A DNA stretch of 64,000 nt from Clavelina lepadiformis (GCF_947623445.1 NC_135243.1:4900501-4964500), one strand, 5' to 3'; shown: positions 1 to 12,531, counted from the first letter of the stretch. Notes: a model not told the origin generated them from the letters alone. A program made the numbers and translations.

Positions 1-1320
1 ACTTTGACTGCAAAAACGTAATTACACTTATAGTCCAATTAGCAGCCGCATAACCGGTGCACATTTTGTCACGTTAAGGGTTGAGGCAGATACAGGCCAT
101 GTGTGTTTGCCAGCGAAGAAAACTTTTTTATTGTGATATTTAAAGGACAAAAAGTTACTGCGCTACTGAACAAGCAGCAATTGAAAGTAATGTTATCAAT
201 AGATGATAGATAGAGATATACCTGATGGGGAAAGAAGCATGCCACGACAAATGAGCTTATTCACCCTTCCCATTACACATGCATGTTATATTTGCCATAC
301 AATTGCGACGTATCTTGTCAACCTCAACTGCAGACACGTTTTCAAAAATTTACAGAAATTTTGGAATATTATTATTTGAATTTGACAGTAAGAAAATGTA
401 CATTTATTAACATTTAACGTAATTTTAAATTAAAATTAATTAACATTAAACTTGTCAAAAACTAGTCAACGTCAAATTCGAAAAGCGAGTGATAAAAACA
501 ACTTCGACTTTGTTGAAAAAGATGTCCTTATCAAGGAACGTGTTACTAACCATATAGCCGTGATCGCTTGTGCAATTATGTCTGTTTGAGGTCTCCCGCT
601 AATTATTGCCTGATGTGACAAAAAGGATCAAGGTTGTCCAACCCACGGGCCAGAATGCAGCCCGCCGACAAGTTTCATCCAGTCCGCGATGATAATAACC
701 ACTGCCGCCATTTTGGAATAAACTTTCACACAGTAGGTCATATTTTTTCCGCTATCGCACATTTCCAAGGATTTGGTGTATTTTGTAATTTATATTGCTT
801 AAAATTAAAATACAGCTTGAAATAAACTGCTTTTTGTGTATGAATGTATTTATTATTTTTGTATAAGTTTTATCTGGCTTTCCGAGAACTATAACAGCCG
901 TTTTCGGCCCTTGAAAGAAAAATTTAGAAACTCCTGATCTAGATATGCTTGGTTTCAAACAATTTTGTTTAACATGCCATGATAGCTAAAACAACCTTAG
1001 CAAGTCAGCGTTGTAGATATTTTGGTTAGTATAACTATAGTAGGAATATCTGCAGCAACAGTATTTTGCTATTAAGCTTTTATAACTGAATGTGTTTGCT
1101 TATAAACAATCCGCATTACATGCAGTACCCAAGTGTATTGACGAATGCAAAACCTATTCATAACTGTGATTGATATTTGCTAGATTGATTGGTAGATTAC
1201 AGAGTTGCACAAACTTTTATACCACCAATCTTTATTTTTCACTTAGTATCGGTCGACGTACAATAAAGGTCCCTTTACAATAGCAAATCAAACATTTAAG
1301 AAATCAATCACATTAAACAG
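1..1320. other. No gene recognised
   Basis: This stretch is AT-rich and contains only short open frames that lack splice-coherent continuation or recognisable protein similarity. I see no RNA gene, clear terminal inverted repeat or satellite in it. A TTTATT at 1321-1326, just beyond its right end, is a possible AATAAA signal for the minus-strand gene that ends at 1406. Confidence 0.5.
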
Positions 1321-1405
1321 TTTATTTAGCATAATTTTAATAGCAATTTATATTTTCTTTTACACTGCATGGTTCTCTACACTATATGAATAGTGCTTAT
1401 GAAAA

Positions 1406-2627
1406 CTATGGAGATTTTATTGAATACTCTTGCAACATAGATCGGAGAATGTTATCAGCAAGATTTTTGTTTTTCTTTTGTTTCAGAAAAAACCGCATCA
1501 TCTTGATAAATTCCCCTTCTGGATTTCTTTTTGCCAGACGCGTTTTTGATTTCTCGGTCAATTCTGGGGCTTCTCCGAACAAACTCTGGAAAGTTCCTTT
1601 GTCAATCGGGTTTGAAATTCTGCAAAAGTCAACAAATGTCATTTAAAATTTTTTAATTTATATAAAATGATCTTTATCACGTCATACTTTGATTTTAAGA
1701 TAATGCAGGACCGTGACAAATTAGCACATAAATAATCAATTAATTTTGAAATTAAATTTTAAAACTATTCAGATGTTTGTCGTTTTTCAAATTTTTTCCT
1801 GTTTTTGGAATAACCCAACACCTAATGTCCCAATGTAAAATCAAATGTTATCTTTAATATGTTCATGCGGTGATCAAATTATGTATGGGTTTTATTTTTT
1901 TAATGAGCTTTTTTTTTGTTTTGAAAGTTTATCATTACAAAAGAGTTTTGTTTCGCATTTTGTAGTAATGTTTGATGCTGTTACAAAGTCATTGCGGGTT
2001 CCTGGACGACTAGCAAAACAAACGGTTTTAAGATGCGCGTTGCGAAAACTGACACAGAACACTTAGTTTTACAATGGCTCGAACTTTGCAAATATAGTCA
2101 GCGTTAATATGTAACATATTATTGACTCAGGTTAAGAATAACTTCCTGTAACAATCGTCAGTGATGTAACAGGCAGATGAAAACTGAATGTAACAAACAG
2201 TTCTACATCTGGAAGTATTAAACTTAAGTTGACGAGGTTTTACTGCATGAAGCGTTCAAAGATCTAATTGCCACTTGATTCTAATTGCTCTAATTGCGCA
2301 GGTTGTTTCTTATTTAGCATTTCTTCTTACCCGTCGTTGAATTCATAAATTCCCTCGTATTCTTTGCTCCGATCAAATCCAACATCGTTTACTGTGGCAA
2401 AGGGTTGCTGAAAAATATCATCAGCAGAAAAATATGTAAATGTTTAAAACTGTTACGCAATATAGGTGGACTTCATATTAAAATTTTTATACTATAAAAA
2501 ATACCTTATTCAACTCGACGTCTGGAAGGTAATTTTCCGCCAGAAGATTCTCGTCCTTCGCACAGTAAATTGCATTTGCCAGCAAGACACAAACCGCCAT
2601 AACTTTCCAAAAAAATGCCAAAAACAT
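1406..2627 (-). CDS. Small secreted protein, candidate peptide precursor (3 exons, 137 aa)
   Basis: The model joins exons 2505-2627, 2331-2407 and 1406-1619 on the minus strand (123, 77 and 214 nt; 138 codons with stop). The ATG at 2627 starts a typical signal peptide (MFLAFFWKVMAVCVLLANA, then IYC) of about 20 residues. Donors read AAG|GTATTT and CGG|GTAAGA. Acceptors are TTTTTCAG and TTGACTTTTGCAG, and phases 0 and 2 agree. The mature part has no cysteines, carries a dibasic site (RLAKR, residues 94-98) followed by NPEGEF, and a lysine-rich stretch (KQKKNK) near the C terminus. An AATAAA lies about 80 bases past the stop. I recognise no family. Signal peptide plus dibasic site suggests a secreted peptide or prohormone, which is inference only. 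There is no Gly-Lys-Arg amidation site. Exons 1 and 2 could instead be chance open frames, but two matching phases and a signal peptide argue against that. Confidence 0.5.
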
Positions 2628-4255
2628 TTTACAGCGTGTAACCTTGAAATCTAGATAACTTATAGTACTGGTAAAATCACAAAAATTAATTACTTATTTC
2701 GTTCGTTTCTTTACCGGAGCCAACATATTAAGAGCACGATGTCCTGATTTTCCATTAATACTAATTTATTAATTTACATATATAGTTATTTGCAAATGAT
2801 TCATTAGCTCAAATAACAACTTTTGACGTTTTGCTACCACAACATATTAACTTGGGAACGTTTCTATAAAATCACCTTATCAAAAACATTTTTGCTTGTC
2901 CATGGGCACAACAAGATGTTTTCGAACTTAATTACGAAAACGTCAAATGCTGAACGTCTAACTAATCTGAACTGTGAGTCTATGTTTCATACTTGATCAC
3001 GTGATTATAGCTGGAATACCATGTTCCGCCGTTTACTGTAATTTGTGCTGTGTAGGCCAGCCTTATATTGGCTTCCATGGCCTATATGTCAGATGGCGTT
3101 TGTGGCACTTCCGATTTTTGTTATTTGCTGTTACATTCAGACACTTCCCTTCAAGATATTAATTACGTGACCCGGGCGTTATTTTCTCTTAACTGTAAAC
3201 CACCTATGGTTATTATATAAACCAATAAAGGTGACATCTCCATTATCAAATGAACAAACACACAGCGGTTGTGTTTATGTTTGAACGGTCGCGTTTTAAG
3301 CTTTGTACGTCTTGTTGGATGAGAATGATGAAATATTTTGTCATGCGTTGGAAATGTCGCGACGATTAAAAGCATTCCTTTCTCTTAAGGAACAGATTTT
3401 CCTTTTATTAGCAAAACACCGTCATAATAGACAATGATTACGCATTTAGTGACTAATACAGATAATTTTTAAGCACAATTTGTATAAATAGAGCTTGATC
3501 GGCGCACGTATGTCAAGCGAATAGTTTATTGTTAGGCCTATACGTGATTTAGCTTCTAATGAAAAGATGCCTTTTACCTTTCTGCGCAATGGCCGAGCAT
3601 TCAACTTCCATAATTTCAAAAGCTTTTAATTTTTTGGTTTCAACTATGACGTATTCAATCATATTGAAAGTATATTATTAATTTAGATGTTTTGAATAAA
3701 CTTTAAAACTGTAAGTTAAAAAGTAGCTACAACCTAATATACAGTATAATACAATATGCAATATAAAGTAGCCTAGTTACAGTATAGACACTTGATTGCG
3801 CACTTGGTATATACAAACAATATTTTTGGAATAATATTTTAACTTGAAATCAGGTTTTTTGCCGATGTTGATTTCAAAACAGCCGAAAATTGTGTAGTCG
3901 TTACGGTTACGTAATCATCTTAACATCTGCCAAAAATTATTGTAAACTTTCGCTAACGTGTTTACGCTTTTTGGTGTTTCATGTTCTGTCAAATCATTAT
4001 TTTTTAATGCGATTTTTTTTAGGCTACATCTTATTCCTGCGTGTACACTACAGTATAACATTCTTGATCAGCAAAATCACCTGCTTACTTTTTTTTGAAA
4101 CACGAGAAACATTCACATAATTAAACTATACGTATATACTACTAAATAGTTTCATATGTACCATGTGAAACTAACCCTTCCAAATATGGAACAAACACTA
4201 ACTTTGCCTTCAATTTTATTGGGTCATCACAAAGCACAACACCGACTATGCATAA
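2628..4255. other. No gene recognised
   Basis: Non-coding AT-rich sequence upstream of the small secreted-protein gene; any promoter would lie at its left end, but I see no convincing TATA box or other element. Open frames here are short and of non-coding composition. Confidence 0.4.
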
Positions 4256-4440
4256 CATACTTACAAACATATTGTGCAATGTAACGGCAATTGTTAAAAG
4301 CATATACTGCATGACGTCATTTAAACACAGGTATACATAACTATACTAGTATACATAACAAGTATATATAACTTACTAAACAAGCTTAAACGACGTTTAA
4401 CGCGGTTTTGGCATTAAGTATATTTTACAAACAGGCTTTC
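4256..4440. repeat. Dispersed repeat, copy 1 of 2
   Basis: About 185 bases matching 7757-7920 in the same orientation. Shared blocks include CATACTTACAAAC, GTAACGGCA, GTCATTTAAAC, AAACGACGTTTA and GGCAT-AAGT. The copies differ by many substitutions and small indels, so the repeat is old. No terminal inverted repeats or target-site duplication could be fixed, so its class is unknown. Confidence 0.5.
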
Positions 4441-7400
4441 ATTGCATTACATCTCCTCGTCAGTTGATGAAGACGTTTCTTCCGACTTCGTTCACAAATT
4501 CGACGCAAATCTGCCGCCTGAGATGGCAATGGCCTACATTTTATGTACGGGCTATACACAAACACTTAAAGTAAATGTAAGATTATGTTAAAATTTAAAT
4601 TCTTTCGGCGCTAACGTTCTTTTCGTTAAATCTAAACTTCCACTTTGTGTCAATTTTACTTTCCTCGTCACACTGAAGCATTTTAAAGAATGCGTCATCA
4701 CAAATTTGAACCAGCTTTATTTCAGAAATTTTAGGGTAGACTACATACGTTATACGATTCGTAACGAATTTGGCAACAAGTACAGTAAATGTTCTTTGCT
4801 TCGCATCACGCTACAGGTTACAGGTTTGACATATTTGACATGGTCATGCTTGTTACAAGGTACACAGCATACGTTACGATGATGCAACCAAGTATATTGA
4901 ACAACAGCCTGTCATGCGGGTGCCACGCTCTCTCAATGGTGACCCCTTTGTAAACAATCAGCAATGGATGTGAGACATTTTATACAGTACTATACATGAC
5001 TCTAACATTTCGATGTTTTCGCAATACTCTTATTTGAATGGAGGTTTCCAAACTAAGCAAACTGAGCAATGACGTCGTTATCCGTTTCTTGTTGTTCTTT
5101 GTTCATTTCTCATGTCCCTTTGGAGAGGTTCAAGTGTAGGGTGCTGGAAAACCCCTTTTTTATTTCTTAGCTTTTACTTATATGGAAAAATATGTGAAAT
5201 TGTCATGTTTGACGGCTTTTATACGACGCAGCTTTTACCACAAATAGCACTTAGCTCAGCACTTTTCCGAATATTTTATTTAAACAATGGATTCCTGAAA
5301 CAAATTTCGAAGAAATTAATCACAAATTGTTTTTTATTCTCAGTTGTGAGAACTCCTTCATTTTTCCGGTTTCAATTCCATGTCTGACGTATTCAACTAT
5401 CGAAACAGAGCTGTTCAAATGTCATTTCCCTTCACTTAACTTCGCATAAGTTTGTTCAGTAAATTGTTTACTAGATAAGTAAATGTAGAAAAGAAAGGTG
5501 TAAGTGTACTTGTACAGAAGTAATACCATCATAAAAGAGATAGCAAGGAAAAAATTTTGTTGCCTAATTTTGATGATTTAAAATAATTTTGGGATAATTA
5601 CAGACTAAAATTTAAAAAAAAAAATTGGAAAATGTTGCAGTTACGATTTTTCGATGCATTACCTTCAATTAACTCGGTGTTGGGATCAAGACATGAAAAA
5701 TGTCTATAAAACTTGTTATCCTACCCACATAGTACTAAATTTTTGTTTTGTGATATCGCGATTATGCCAATTGTGTTACATTGCATTGACGTACGATAAC
5801 AAATCTTTTGAATTGATTTTAAGCAGAGTACTTCTTTTTCCATTTAATTTGCTTCTACAAAAGTTTTTAAAGTTGCGAGTAATCTCCAGCGCATAATAAC
5901 ACACGTAAATCCCCATGACGTCGTCCCCAACTCCACTTAACTTATTCTGAACAATTTGGTCTTACACTCATTCTCCTATACCTATTCCACATTCCTTTAG
6001 TACCATCAGTACTTAACGTGTTAGCAGCAAATGCTTACATCCTATGAGATAGTATAAGGTAATGCTGATTTCGATGTCTTCGATTAAAAATAACAAAAAT
6101 GAAACTAACTGAAGATGTTTTAAATAAAACCCTTTAAGTTATTAGCTCGGTTGCATTCAGAAGCCGCAACGACAAAATCCAAAGTTAGTCAGTTGCAAAT
6201 GAGAACGATTCTTAACTTTTGTATGTCCAAACTTCTTTGTTTAGAAACAGTTTGTATGAAACAGCTTGCTTTTACATCTATTACTAGTTATCCGGTCTTC
6301 GAAGCAAGATGTTACATTTGTAAGTTTTCGTAAGATTTTCGTACGCATTGAATGTGATCCCGGAACAGGCGTTTAGGTTTTCAAGCGAAGCGTTTTAGTG
6401 TTTGTTTATGAGTAAGGCGTGTGGTTGTCTATCTTAAATAATTCTTATTGGTGAGATTTTGACTTACTCGTTTCAAAAACACTATGGTCTTTGCAGGAGG
6501 AGAATGGCTTTGTTTGCCTCAGTACATAAATCAATTAATTAATAATTTTATTTTTCATCAAAAGCGCGGTGTGGACAAAAAAATTAAACGAGTTTTTATT
6601 AACTTGTTAAAAGCGAAAGTAAACAGTACACTCAAAAAAGTACAGCCTAGAGAAAGTGTATTGATATGAAACTCTGCTTTCCTCTTTATAGAAATAGCAA
6701 ACTCAACGTCCTTGGCTGCGCTGCGCGTGGAATGATCTACAAACACTTTATGGTCCATAACGCTGTTATTATGCCGGATGTTAAATGTGATCTTCCGTTA
6801 CGGCACTCAATTGTAAAACAACACAACAAATGACGTCATAATAAAACATTCTGGGAGTTTTACTGTTATTTCTATGAGATGTTGGTGTAGCGTAACGCTA
6901 CCACTACACTAAATACTATACTGCTCCGGAAGATAAAGCTTGATAAAATGTGGAAACGAAGTAACATAACAAATTGCAATTGAGTGAAAAAAATACACAC
7001 ATTTAAAGAATTATCGTGTCACAACGTGATGGTACAGTTTATGATATAATACAAAAATTATATAAGCTTACATAGCCTATATGTGGAAGTAGTAAAATAT
7101 ATCTGCACTCATTGTATTTTTGCAACAATTTCATATAACACAACTTCGTTTTCTCGTTAACACTCATATTCGCCTCGGCGGCAGAACGGTTTTCGTACCT
7201 GGTTGTCGTACCTGGTTCACTATACTATTATGTGAGCTGGGTTCCATTCCCAAATGTTACTGTCAGATATTATTGTTACTGTCAGATGTTACCAACTGAT
7301 GTTTTTGTCAATATATTAAACGTTGTTTAAAAAAAAATTAGCAGACCAGGAATTCAAATAATTCATTTGGAGTAGAAAGAAATAACATTACCAATTATAA

Positions 7401-7756
7401 ATGATAATCTATAAATATTAAAACATAATTTTTTAACACTTTACGGTCCATTCACATCCCTAGAATGATAAAAACAAAATTATGTCCATAGCATACCCTA
7501 CTACCCTGGGTGACTTCAGCGTACTGCGGTTTTTAACGTATCCAAGCATACGTTCTAGGTATGATGTTGAATTCCTTTACTAAATGTTCTACCTTCTAGA
7601 TGGTGTTTAGCAAAAGTATTTTCTAAACTTGCCTTGAACCAGATCTGAATTTGTAAACTTTGAGCGGCGGAAGTTACGAAGGGATGTGCTGAACCCGAAC
7701 CCGAATGTCAACGTATCCACAATAATATAATAATAACATAATATCCACAATACGTA
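4441..7756. other. No gene recognised
   Basis: About 3.3 kb of AT-rich sequence with only short open frames (for example 5112-5387 and 5654-5896) whose composition is Phe/Leu/Ile-rich as expected from AT-rich non-coding DNA. None shows splice-coherent extension or a known motif. Confidence 0.4.
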
Positions 7757-7920
7757 ACATACTTACAAACGCATTGTACAGTGAACCATGTAACGGCATG
7801 AATATTATTAGAAGCATGCAATGCAAAACGTCATTTAAACGTAAGTATTAGATAAGCTAAAACGACGTTTACTGTCGTCTGGCATCAAGTTATTTTTGCA
7901 AGAAATTCTCGCTTTTGTGC
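7757..7920. repeat. Dispersed repeat, copy 2 of 2
   Basis: Partner of 4256-4440, in direct orientation, with the same conserved blocks. It ends right at the stop end of the Cys-rich open frame on the other strand (7922-8126), so that frame and the repeat adjoin but do not clearly overlap. Confidence 0.5.
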
Positions 7921-7921
7921 C

Positions 7922-8126
7922 CTACATTTCAGCGCACCTCTTCAGTATTCTTCGACAGTTGTCAGAATTTGTTAAATATGTATTACTCTCGCCTGTAGAA
8001 GGCATTTTCGGGTCAGAATTCACGCAGCATGGTGAGAACGTGGGGCAAGGTTCCTGGCAGGGATTCCTTTGGCACTTGCTTCGGCATTTATGTCGGCAAC
8101 GCCGAGATATCCCCTCATCCAGGCAT
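7922..8126 (-). CDS. Cysteine-rich open frame, possible last exon of an unrecognised gene
   Basis: The minus strand has a good acceptor (ATGTTTTTTGCCAG) at 8127, then 205 nt open to a TAG at 7922-7924. The translation is rich in Cys and Arg in its first half: about nine cysteines in 35 residues, spaced C-x8-C-x3-C-x3-C-x4-C-x3-C-x6-CC. Two more cysteines follow near the end (DNC and RRC). The exon needs an upstream exon ending in phase 2. I searched to about 9 kb on this strand and found no convincing partner with a signal peptide. It could be a secreted Cys-rich domain, or a chance frame. Confidence 0.25.
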
Positions 8127-9034
8127 CTGGCAAAAAACATTTTGTGAGATTAACGAGCATTAAATGATGTCAAGTTTTGTGAGCGTGCAATGATACCATT
8201 CTCATGCAAATTTTAATATGTGCATCATGTGCCAGTAGGTAGGTAGTAGCCAGTAGGCGAATATTTGTACAATAAGGATGCTGATATCATGGGTAAACCA
8301 CGTGAATTGCGAAAAAGTGACTGAATAATGAACCGGGGAACAGCTTCACGCCGGCGCGCCGAAAAGCCAGGAATATCCAGCGTACCTGTTATATACCTGT
8401 TTGCTACTCATAAATCTTTTCACATTTGCTGCTATAAGGAAACAAAAACGTTATTTCGTAACATTTCTGCCGCTTATATACAACATTATTCTCATGAACC
8501 GATATGCTTGTTGCGCAGGCAATAAAATTATTGCTTTGCTTTCAATCATATTTGGGTTATCAGAAATCATATCACCCGCACTTACGTATATTAACATAAA
8601 TATTGCCGTTTTTATAAAATTCTCGTATAGAAACACTTAACCGAACTGGAGCAACGTTAAGATTAAACTAAGACTAAAACACCCAAAACTAAGCGTTTTA
8701 AAACTACAGAGTTATATACAGAGGAGAGTGTTGTGTGAGTCATGCTCCCATCCTGACTATAATGGCCTTTGCACATGTCACGACAAAAAGGCAAGGAAAT
8801 GCGTTTTACCTCTTACATAACGATTTGATAGTTTATAAAAGCGTTGACAATTTGCAAGAAACCAATAAACTTCAAACTTCTTTACTTTACTTACATTTTT
8901 GTTTTCTCCAATTGTCGGCGAAATCTGGAACCGCCCATTTCAAAGGGATTCGCTTTTACCCTGCAACGTAACTTACACTTGAACCTTTGGAAAAAACAAA
9001 CACGGTGCAAAAGCGAAAACAATTTTTAAGGTGC
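8127..9034. other. No gene recognised
   Basis: Spacer between two minus-strand gene candidates. A hydrophobic open frame (8451-8636, minus) contains a strong donor (ATATAC|GTAAGT), but its phase does not match the Cys-rich exon downstream, so I do not join them. Nothing else is recognisable. Confidence 0.4.
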
Positions 9035-9536
9035 TTACTGCTTCATAGGTTTGTAGGTTGATAATTGCAGAAAGCTCTGTCTTTCCGGGTTCAGTGAAGG
9101 TGAAAGTGTCGTCCCTGGTATGGAATAATTTCCTGAAAGCTCGATCTCTTCTTGGGCGTTTCTCAAATTTCTATAAAATATTGTTCTAATTATGCTTTTA
9201 TGTAAATATGCTTCCCACGAATAAGACGGGGGAATAATTTTTATTCTAATTGAAATAAATATAGCCTAATATTGTTCGTTATAGCTGCCATCGGTAATGT
9301 GAAGAGCATAGACTACTTTTCAGCGAAACCAAAATAATGCTAAATACAATAATAATGCTATTGCATTGCTATCTAATGCTATTGCACAATAATGCTATAT
9401 CGTATAAGCATATATAGATTTACAGTTATTTTTGTACTTACGTTGTCTTAGTAATTGTTGATCGAACTCTTGAGACGAAAATAAGAAGAAATATGGAACT
9501 TGGAAAGATCCATTTTGTTGTGTTAACAACGTTCAT
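9035..9536 (-). CDS. Small secreted or single-pass protein candidate (2 exons, 76 aa)
   Basis: The exons are 9442-9536 (95 nt) and 9035-9170 (136 nt), together 77 codons including TAA. Exon 1 starts at ATG 9536 and encodes a hydrophobic N-terminal segment (WIFPSSIFLLIFVSRVRS) that would serve as signal peptide or anchor. The donor is AAGACAAC|GTAAGT, the acceptor is ATTTTATAG, and phase 2 matches on both sides. Exon 2 is polar, with an acidic start (AQEEIEL), a Ser/Thr/Pro-rich middle and the end YKPMKQ. Another frame of exon 2 is also open, so coding status rests on splice coherence and the signal-like start. I recognise no family and see no cysteines after the leader. Confidence 0.38.
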
Positions 9537-10690
9537 TTTACTTTTTGCAATTTCTTTATGACTTATAGTTATAAATTGTAATCTAGTTTTATTATCGCTA
9601 CAAACTCTGTAAAATACCACAAATGACTATTCCACTGTAAGTTGGTCACGCCACCGGTTGCAAGTGAATGTGGTTAGGAGAATGGGTGATGTGTAAAAAG
9701 TCAATTTAAGCTATTTAGGGTAATTGAAGTGAGATTTAGATTAAAAGGAAGATATAAATTATATGTAGGTTGCCAGGCCTATATGTTATAACATTTAATT
9801 TTGATTAATGCAAGAGGCAATGAGAAAAACAGCTTCATACATATGATTATTTTCGGTGAAATAGTGGCAGTCAATGAAATATCAACAAGTAAAAAAAGTT
9901 ATTAACTATTAAAAGTTTTTATCCAAACTGCTTACTACGTATAAATTTGCACTGCGGTCAATCAATATCCAATTCTATATAAAGTGCGATGCTGCATCAA
10001 TCTGATTTCACTAAGGCACCAACAATAGTTCGTGTTGCGCTACGAGCTATATGTCTTTACGTCGCTATATTGAACACGAAAAACTTTTGCCTGTTGTCTG
10101 CGGTCTACCCTTGAAACCCGGCAGACGCTTCTGTTCGAGAAAGATATTTGTAGGCCATTTTATATGCACACGAAATGAGCGTGAAAAAAAAGAAAACTTT
10201 TTAAAATGTAACTTTTTTTCAACAAGTATTAACTTATATTTTTTGCCGTTTTTCTACTTTGCTTGCTGCACTAACACCGATGAATGGAAGTTTATCGGCC
10301 GCATAACAACATTTAATCGATTCTTTCCCTTTCAACACTTTAATGCAGTGGTTTACAACCTTTTTATGTTTGTTTCCAGTTACATGAAATCGACATAGTA
10401 ATGAACCTGGTTGGTAACACTCGAGAACTTAAAACATTTGTGGCTTTACGCGCTTGCGGCCCAATCATTTAACATCAGTGGCGATTGTGCGTTTATCACT
10501 ACGTCACGCACACCTGGGCGTCGGTAGATTGTGGCGATGAAAATAGTCCAGTTCGTATGTTTTCTGTATGTAGGTTATTTCTGTACGCAGTTGGAGTTGA
10601 TTTAAAGTTACCTTGAAAGCAGAGTTGCTTTGTACCGTAAATTATCCCCAAAATGTCATCCCATACAGTTTGTAGTACTGAAGCCACGTT
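9537..10690. other. No gene recognised
   Basis: Mostly AT-rich non-coding DNA. A 115-codon ATG frame (10051-10398, plus) is the longest here, but its second half is the Phe/Tyr-rich translation typical of AT-rich non-coding sequence. I could not extend it by splicing. Confidence 0.4.
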
Positions 10691-10930
10691 TTGACCATAA
10701 GCGTTTCCAAATATCCGGTTTTTTCCGTCAATCGTTCCCAGAGAACTGTTAATTTTCGAGCGAAAAACCAGACTGTACAGTCTGGTATCACGTTTATGTT
10801 CCTTCAAGGTGTTTTTCGCAGGGACCATGAACTACATAAAAGAAGAGCGTCAACCTATTCGCAGAAGAGTTTGTGTGTCATTTTATCATTGTAGTGAATA
10901 ATTAGCGCTTGTATAATGTTAACCAGTGAA
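10690..10930. repeat. Diverged copy of the 12.5-14.7 kb tandem repeat
   Basis: The sequence running from ATCCGGTTTTTTCCGTCAATCG through a block containing ACAGTCTGGT, CTTCAAGG, CATGAACTA and AACCTAT matches 12664-12850 and 13850-14040 in order and orientation, with many substitutions. It is an older copy outside the main array. Confidence 0.55.
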
Positions 10931-11379
10931 CCTTTCCACCACCAATGAACTATCCCGGAATTCGTAGAACAATGAGTGAGGTGTTGATCTAATATTTAGT
11001 GCTAAACTTTGGACTAGGCTGTGATACCGCAACTGAACTTGACCCTTTAAACCGGTTTGAGCAGATATTTTTGGAAAATCGAATTTGAAGCAGAACCCAA
11101 TTTGCCTGAACCCAAACCGAACCTGAACCAATTAAGGCAGAGAAGCATAAAACCGAAAAGAAGCCATAACTTTTACGATATTTTCAGTGCAGTAACTTCA
11201 TCGAAAAGTTATTAAAAACGTGTTTGTTCAGTGGTATGCCTATTTTTCGATGTAAAAGTTTTAAGCAAAAAAATTGAAACTCCTTGAGTTGACAAAGCGC
11301 TACTTGTTCTACATAGTAGAAAAAAAACGCAATTAGCTAGCTGCTAGACAATGTCATTGGACCGGGATCGAACCATACA

Positions 11380-11425
11380 CAATGCTTCCTCAATTATCCG
11401 GTTTAGTTGGGAAAATATTTTTAGA
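11380..11425 (+). repeat. Solo degenerate pogo-like terminal repeat
   Basis: CAATGCTTCCTCAATTATCC followed by GGTTTAGTTGGGAAAATATT resembles the left end of the element at 21775 (CAGTACTTCCTCGATTATCC, then a GTTGGGTCAATATT block). I found no matching right end nearby, so this is a truncated relic or a terminal repeat borne on another repeat. Confidence 0.45.
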
Positions 11426-11603
11426 AATTATGTATTGACAAGGTTACTGAACCGAAACGAAATAAATGTTAGCACCCGATACAGCTACCTGACCCCGAGT
11501 AGAACCGTTATAAAATAAAGTTTTGTAAAACCTGAACCGGAGTAAAACTGTTTTTAACTACGGTTCGACTCCCTACTATAAACAGTTTCTGTTTCGTAAC
11601 TGA

Positions 11604-12531
11604 ACGTTGCTTACGTCAGTTATGGAACCTCTTCCGCTAATTCTGCTATGAATGCTCTTTTAAACGTTTTTCTCACAACACTTCTAGTTTAAGACTCTAT
11701 TTAGTGGATCGAGCCAAAAAGCATTTGTCAACGATGGCTGAAGCCTTAACCTTAAAGGTACGATAACAATGGTACTTTTTTGTGTAGTAGTTAAGCAGAA
11801 CTCCACAATTCATTAACGAAATATGCAGTGAAAAATCTTGCTTTAAAACGCTCATTTCCCCGCGGTTTACCACAATATGCATAAATCTGTCTCATGTAGC
11901 TCCATTGGTTACAAGAAGTGCAAGTCGCTTTTCCAAACTTTTACCATCTGATTAGAGCGATAGCAATTTTTTTCAAAATGTGTGGGCGGGCCAAGTGGGC
12001 ACTGCGTGGCATCACACTCGAGTTTTGCTGCGTGTTAACTTATTTTTAGCATGTTCGATTTTAAAGTGGAAGATCCGGGCCCTCTATGTGTTTCTTTCAA
12101 GTCTCCGCCCTCCTCTTCATCTGTTCTACCATCTATGCCTGATTGTCTCATGAAGCGTTCCTGCAGTTATCAGCCAACTAAATTCATGCGGTCGAAAAAC
12201 TGAAATTTGCTTACGTCAGTTATGGAACCTCTTTAGTTAATTATGCTATGAATGCTATTTTAAACGTTTGCGTCACAACACTTTACTTGTTTACGGCTCT
12301 TATTAGTGGGTGGGGCCAAAAAGTATTTGTCAACTCATTGTAAAAGTACTTGCCGATAGCGACCGCTGGCTTGACATTTAGGGTGCAGTGGTATAACCAT
12401 GATAATTTGTTGTATAGTAGGAAAGGGGAATTCCACAGTGGTAATTAGCGAAATGTGAACTGATAAAAAGACTTGCTTTCAAATTTCTCCGCGGTTTACC
12501 GCGATACGCAGAAACCTATCCCGCTGTCGCT
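11604..12531. repeat. Direct repeat pair, period about 0.6 kb
   Basis: Blocks starting at 11604 and 12201 share GCTTACGTCAGTTATGGAAC, GCTATGAATGCT, TTTTAAACGTTT and CACAACACTT. Both later carry GGCCAAAAAG, ATTTGTCAAC, CCGCGGTTTACC and a CATTGGTTAC/GATTGGTTAC end. Identity is moderate, with indels. It is a direct tandem duplication adjoining the larger array at 12532. No coding content is evident. Confidence 0.6.

Noticed and set aside
8451..8636. Hydrophobic minus-strand frame as first exon for the Cys-rich exon at 7922-8126
   Set aside because: Its donor is in phase 0, whereas the Cys-rich exon needs phase 2, and the frame starts with GTG instead of ATG.
10051..10398. 115-codon ATG frame on the plus strand
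   Set aside because: Composition is Phe/Tyr/Asn-rich as in AT-rich non-coding DNA, no motif or membrane pattern is consistent, and no splice extension was found.
10499..10828. 109-codon frame on the minus strand
   Set aside because: It overlaps the diverged tandem-repeat copy at 10690-10930, the frame is not open in the other copies, and it has no recognisable domain.
11340..11380. Possible tRNA B box (GGGATCGAACC on the plus strand)
   Set aside because: No A box at the right distance on the relevant strand and no cloverleaf.
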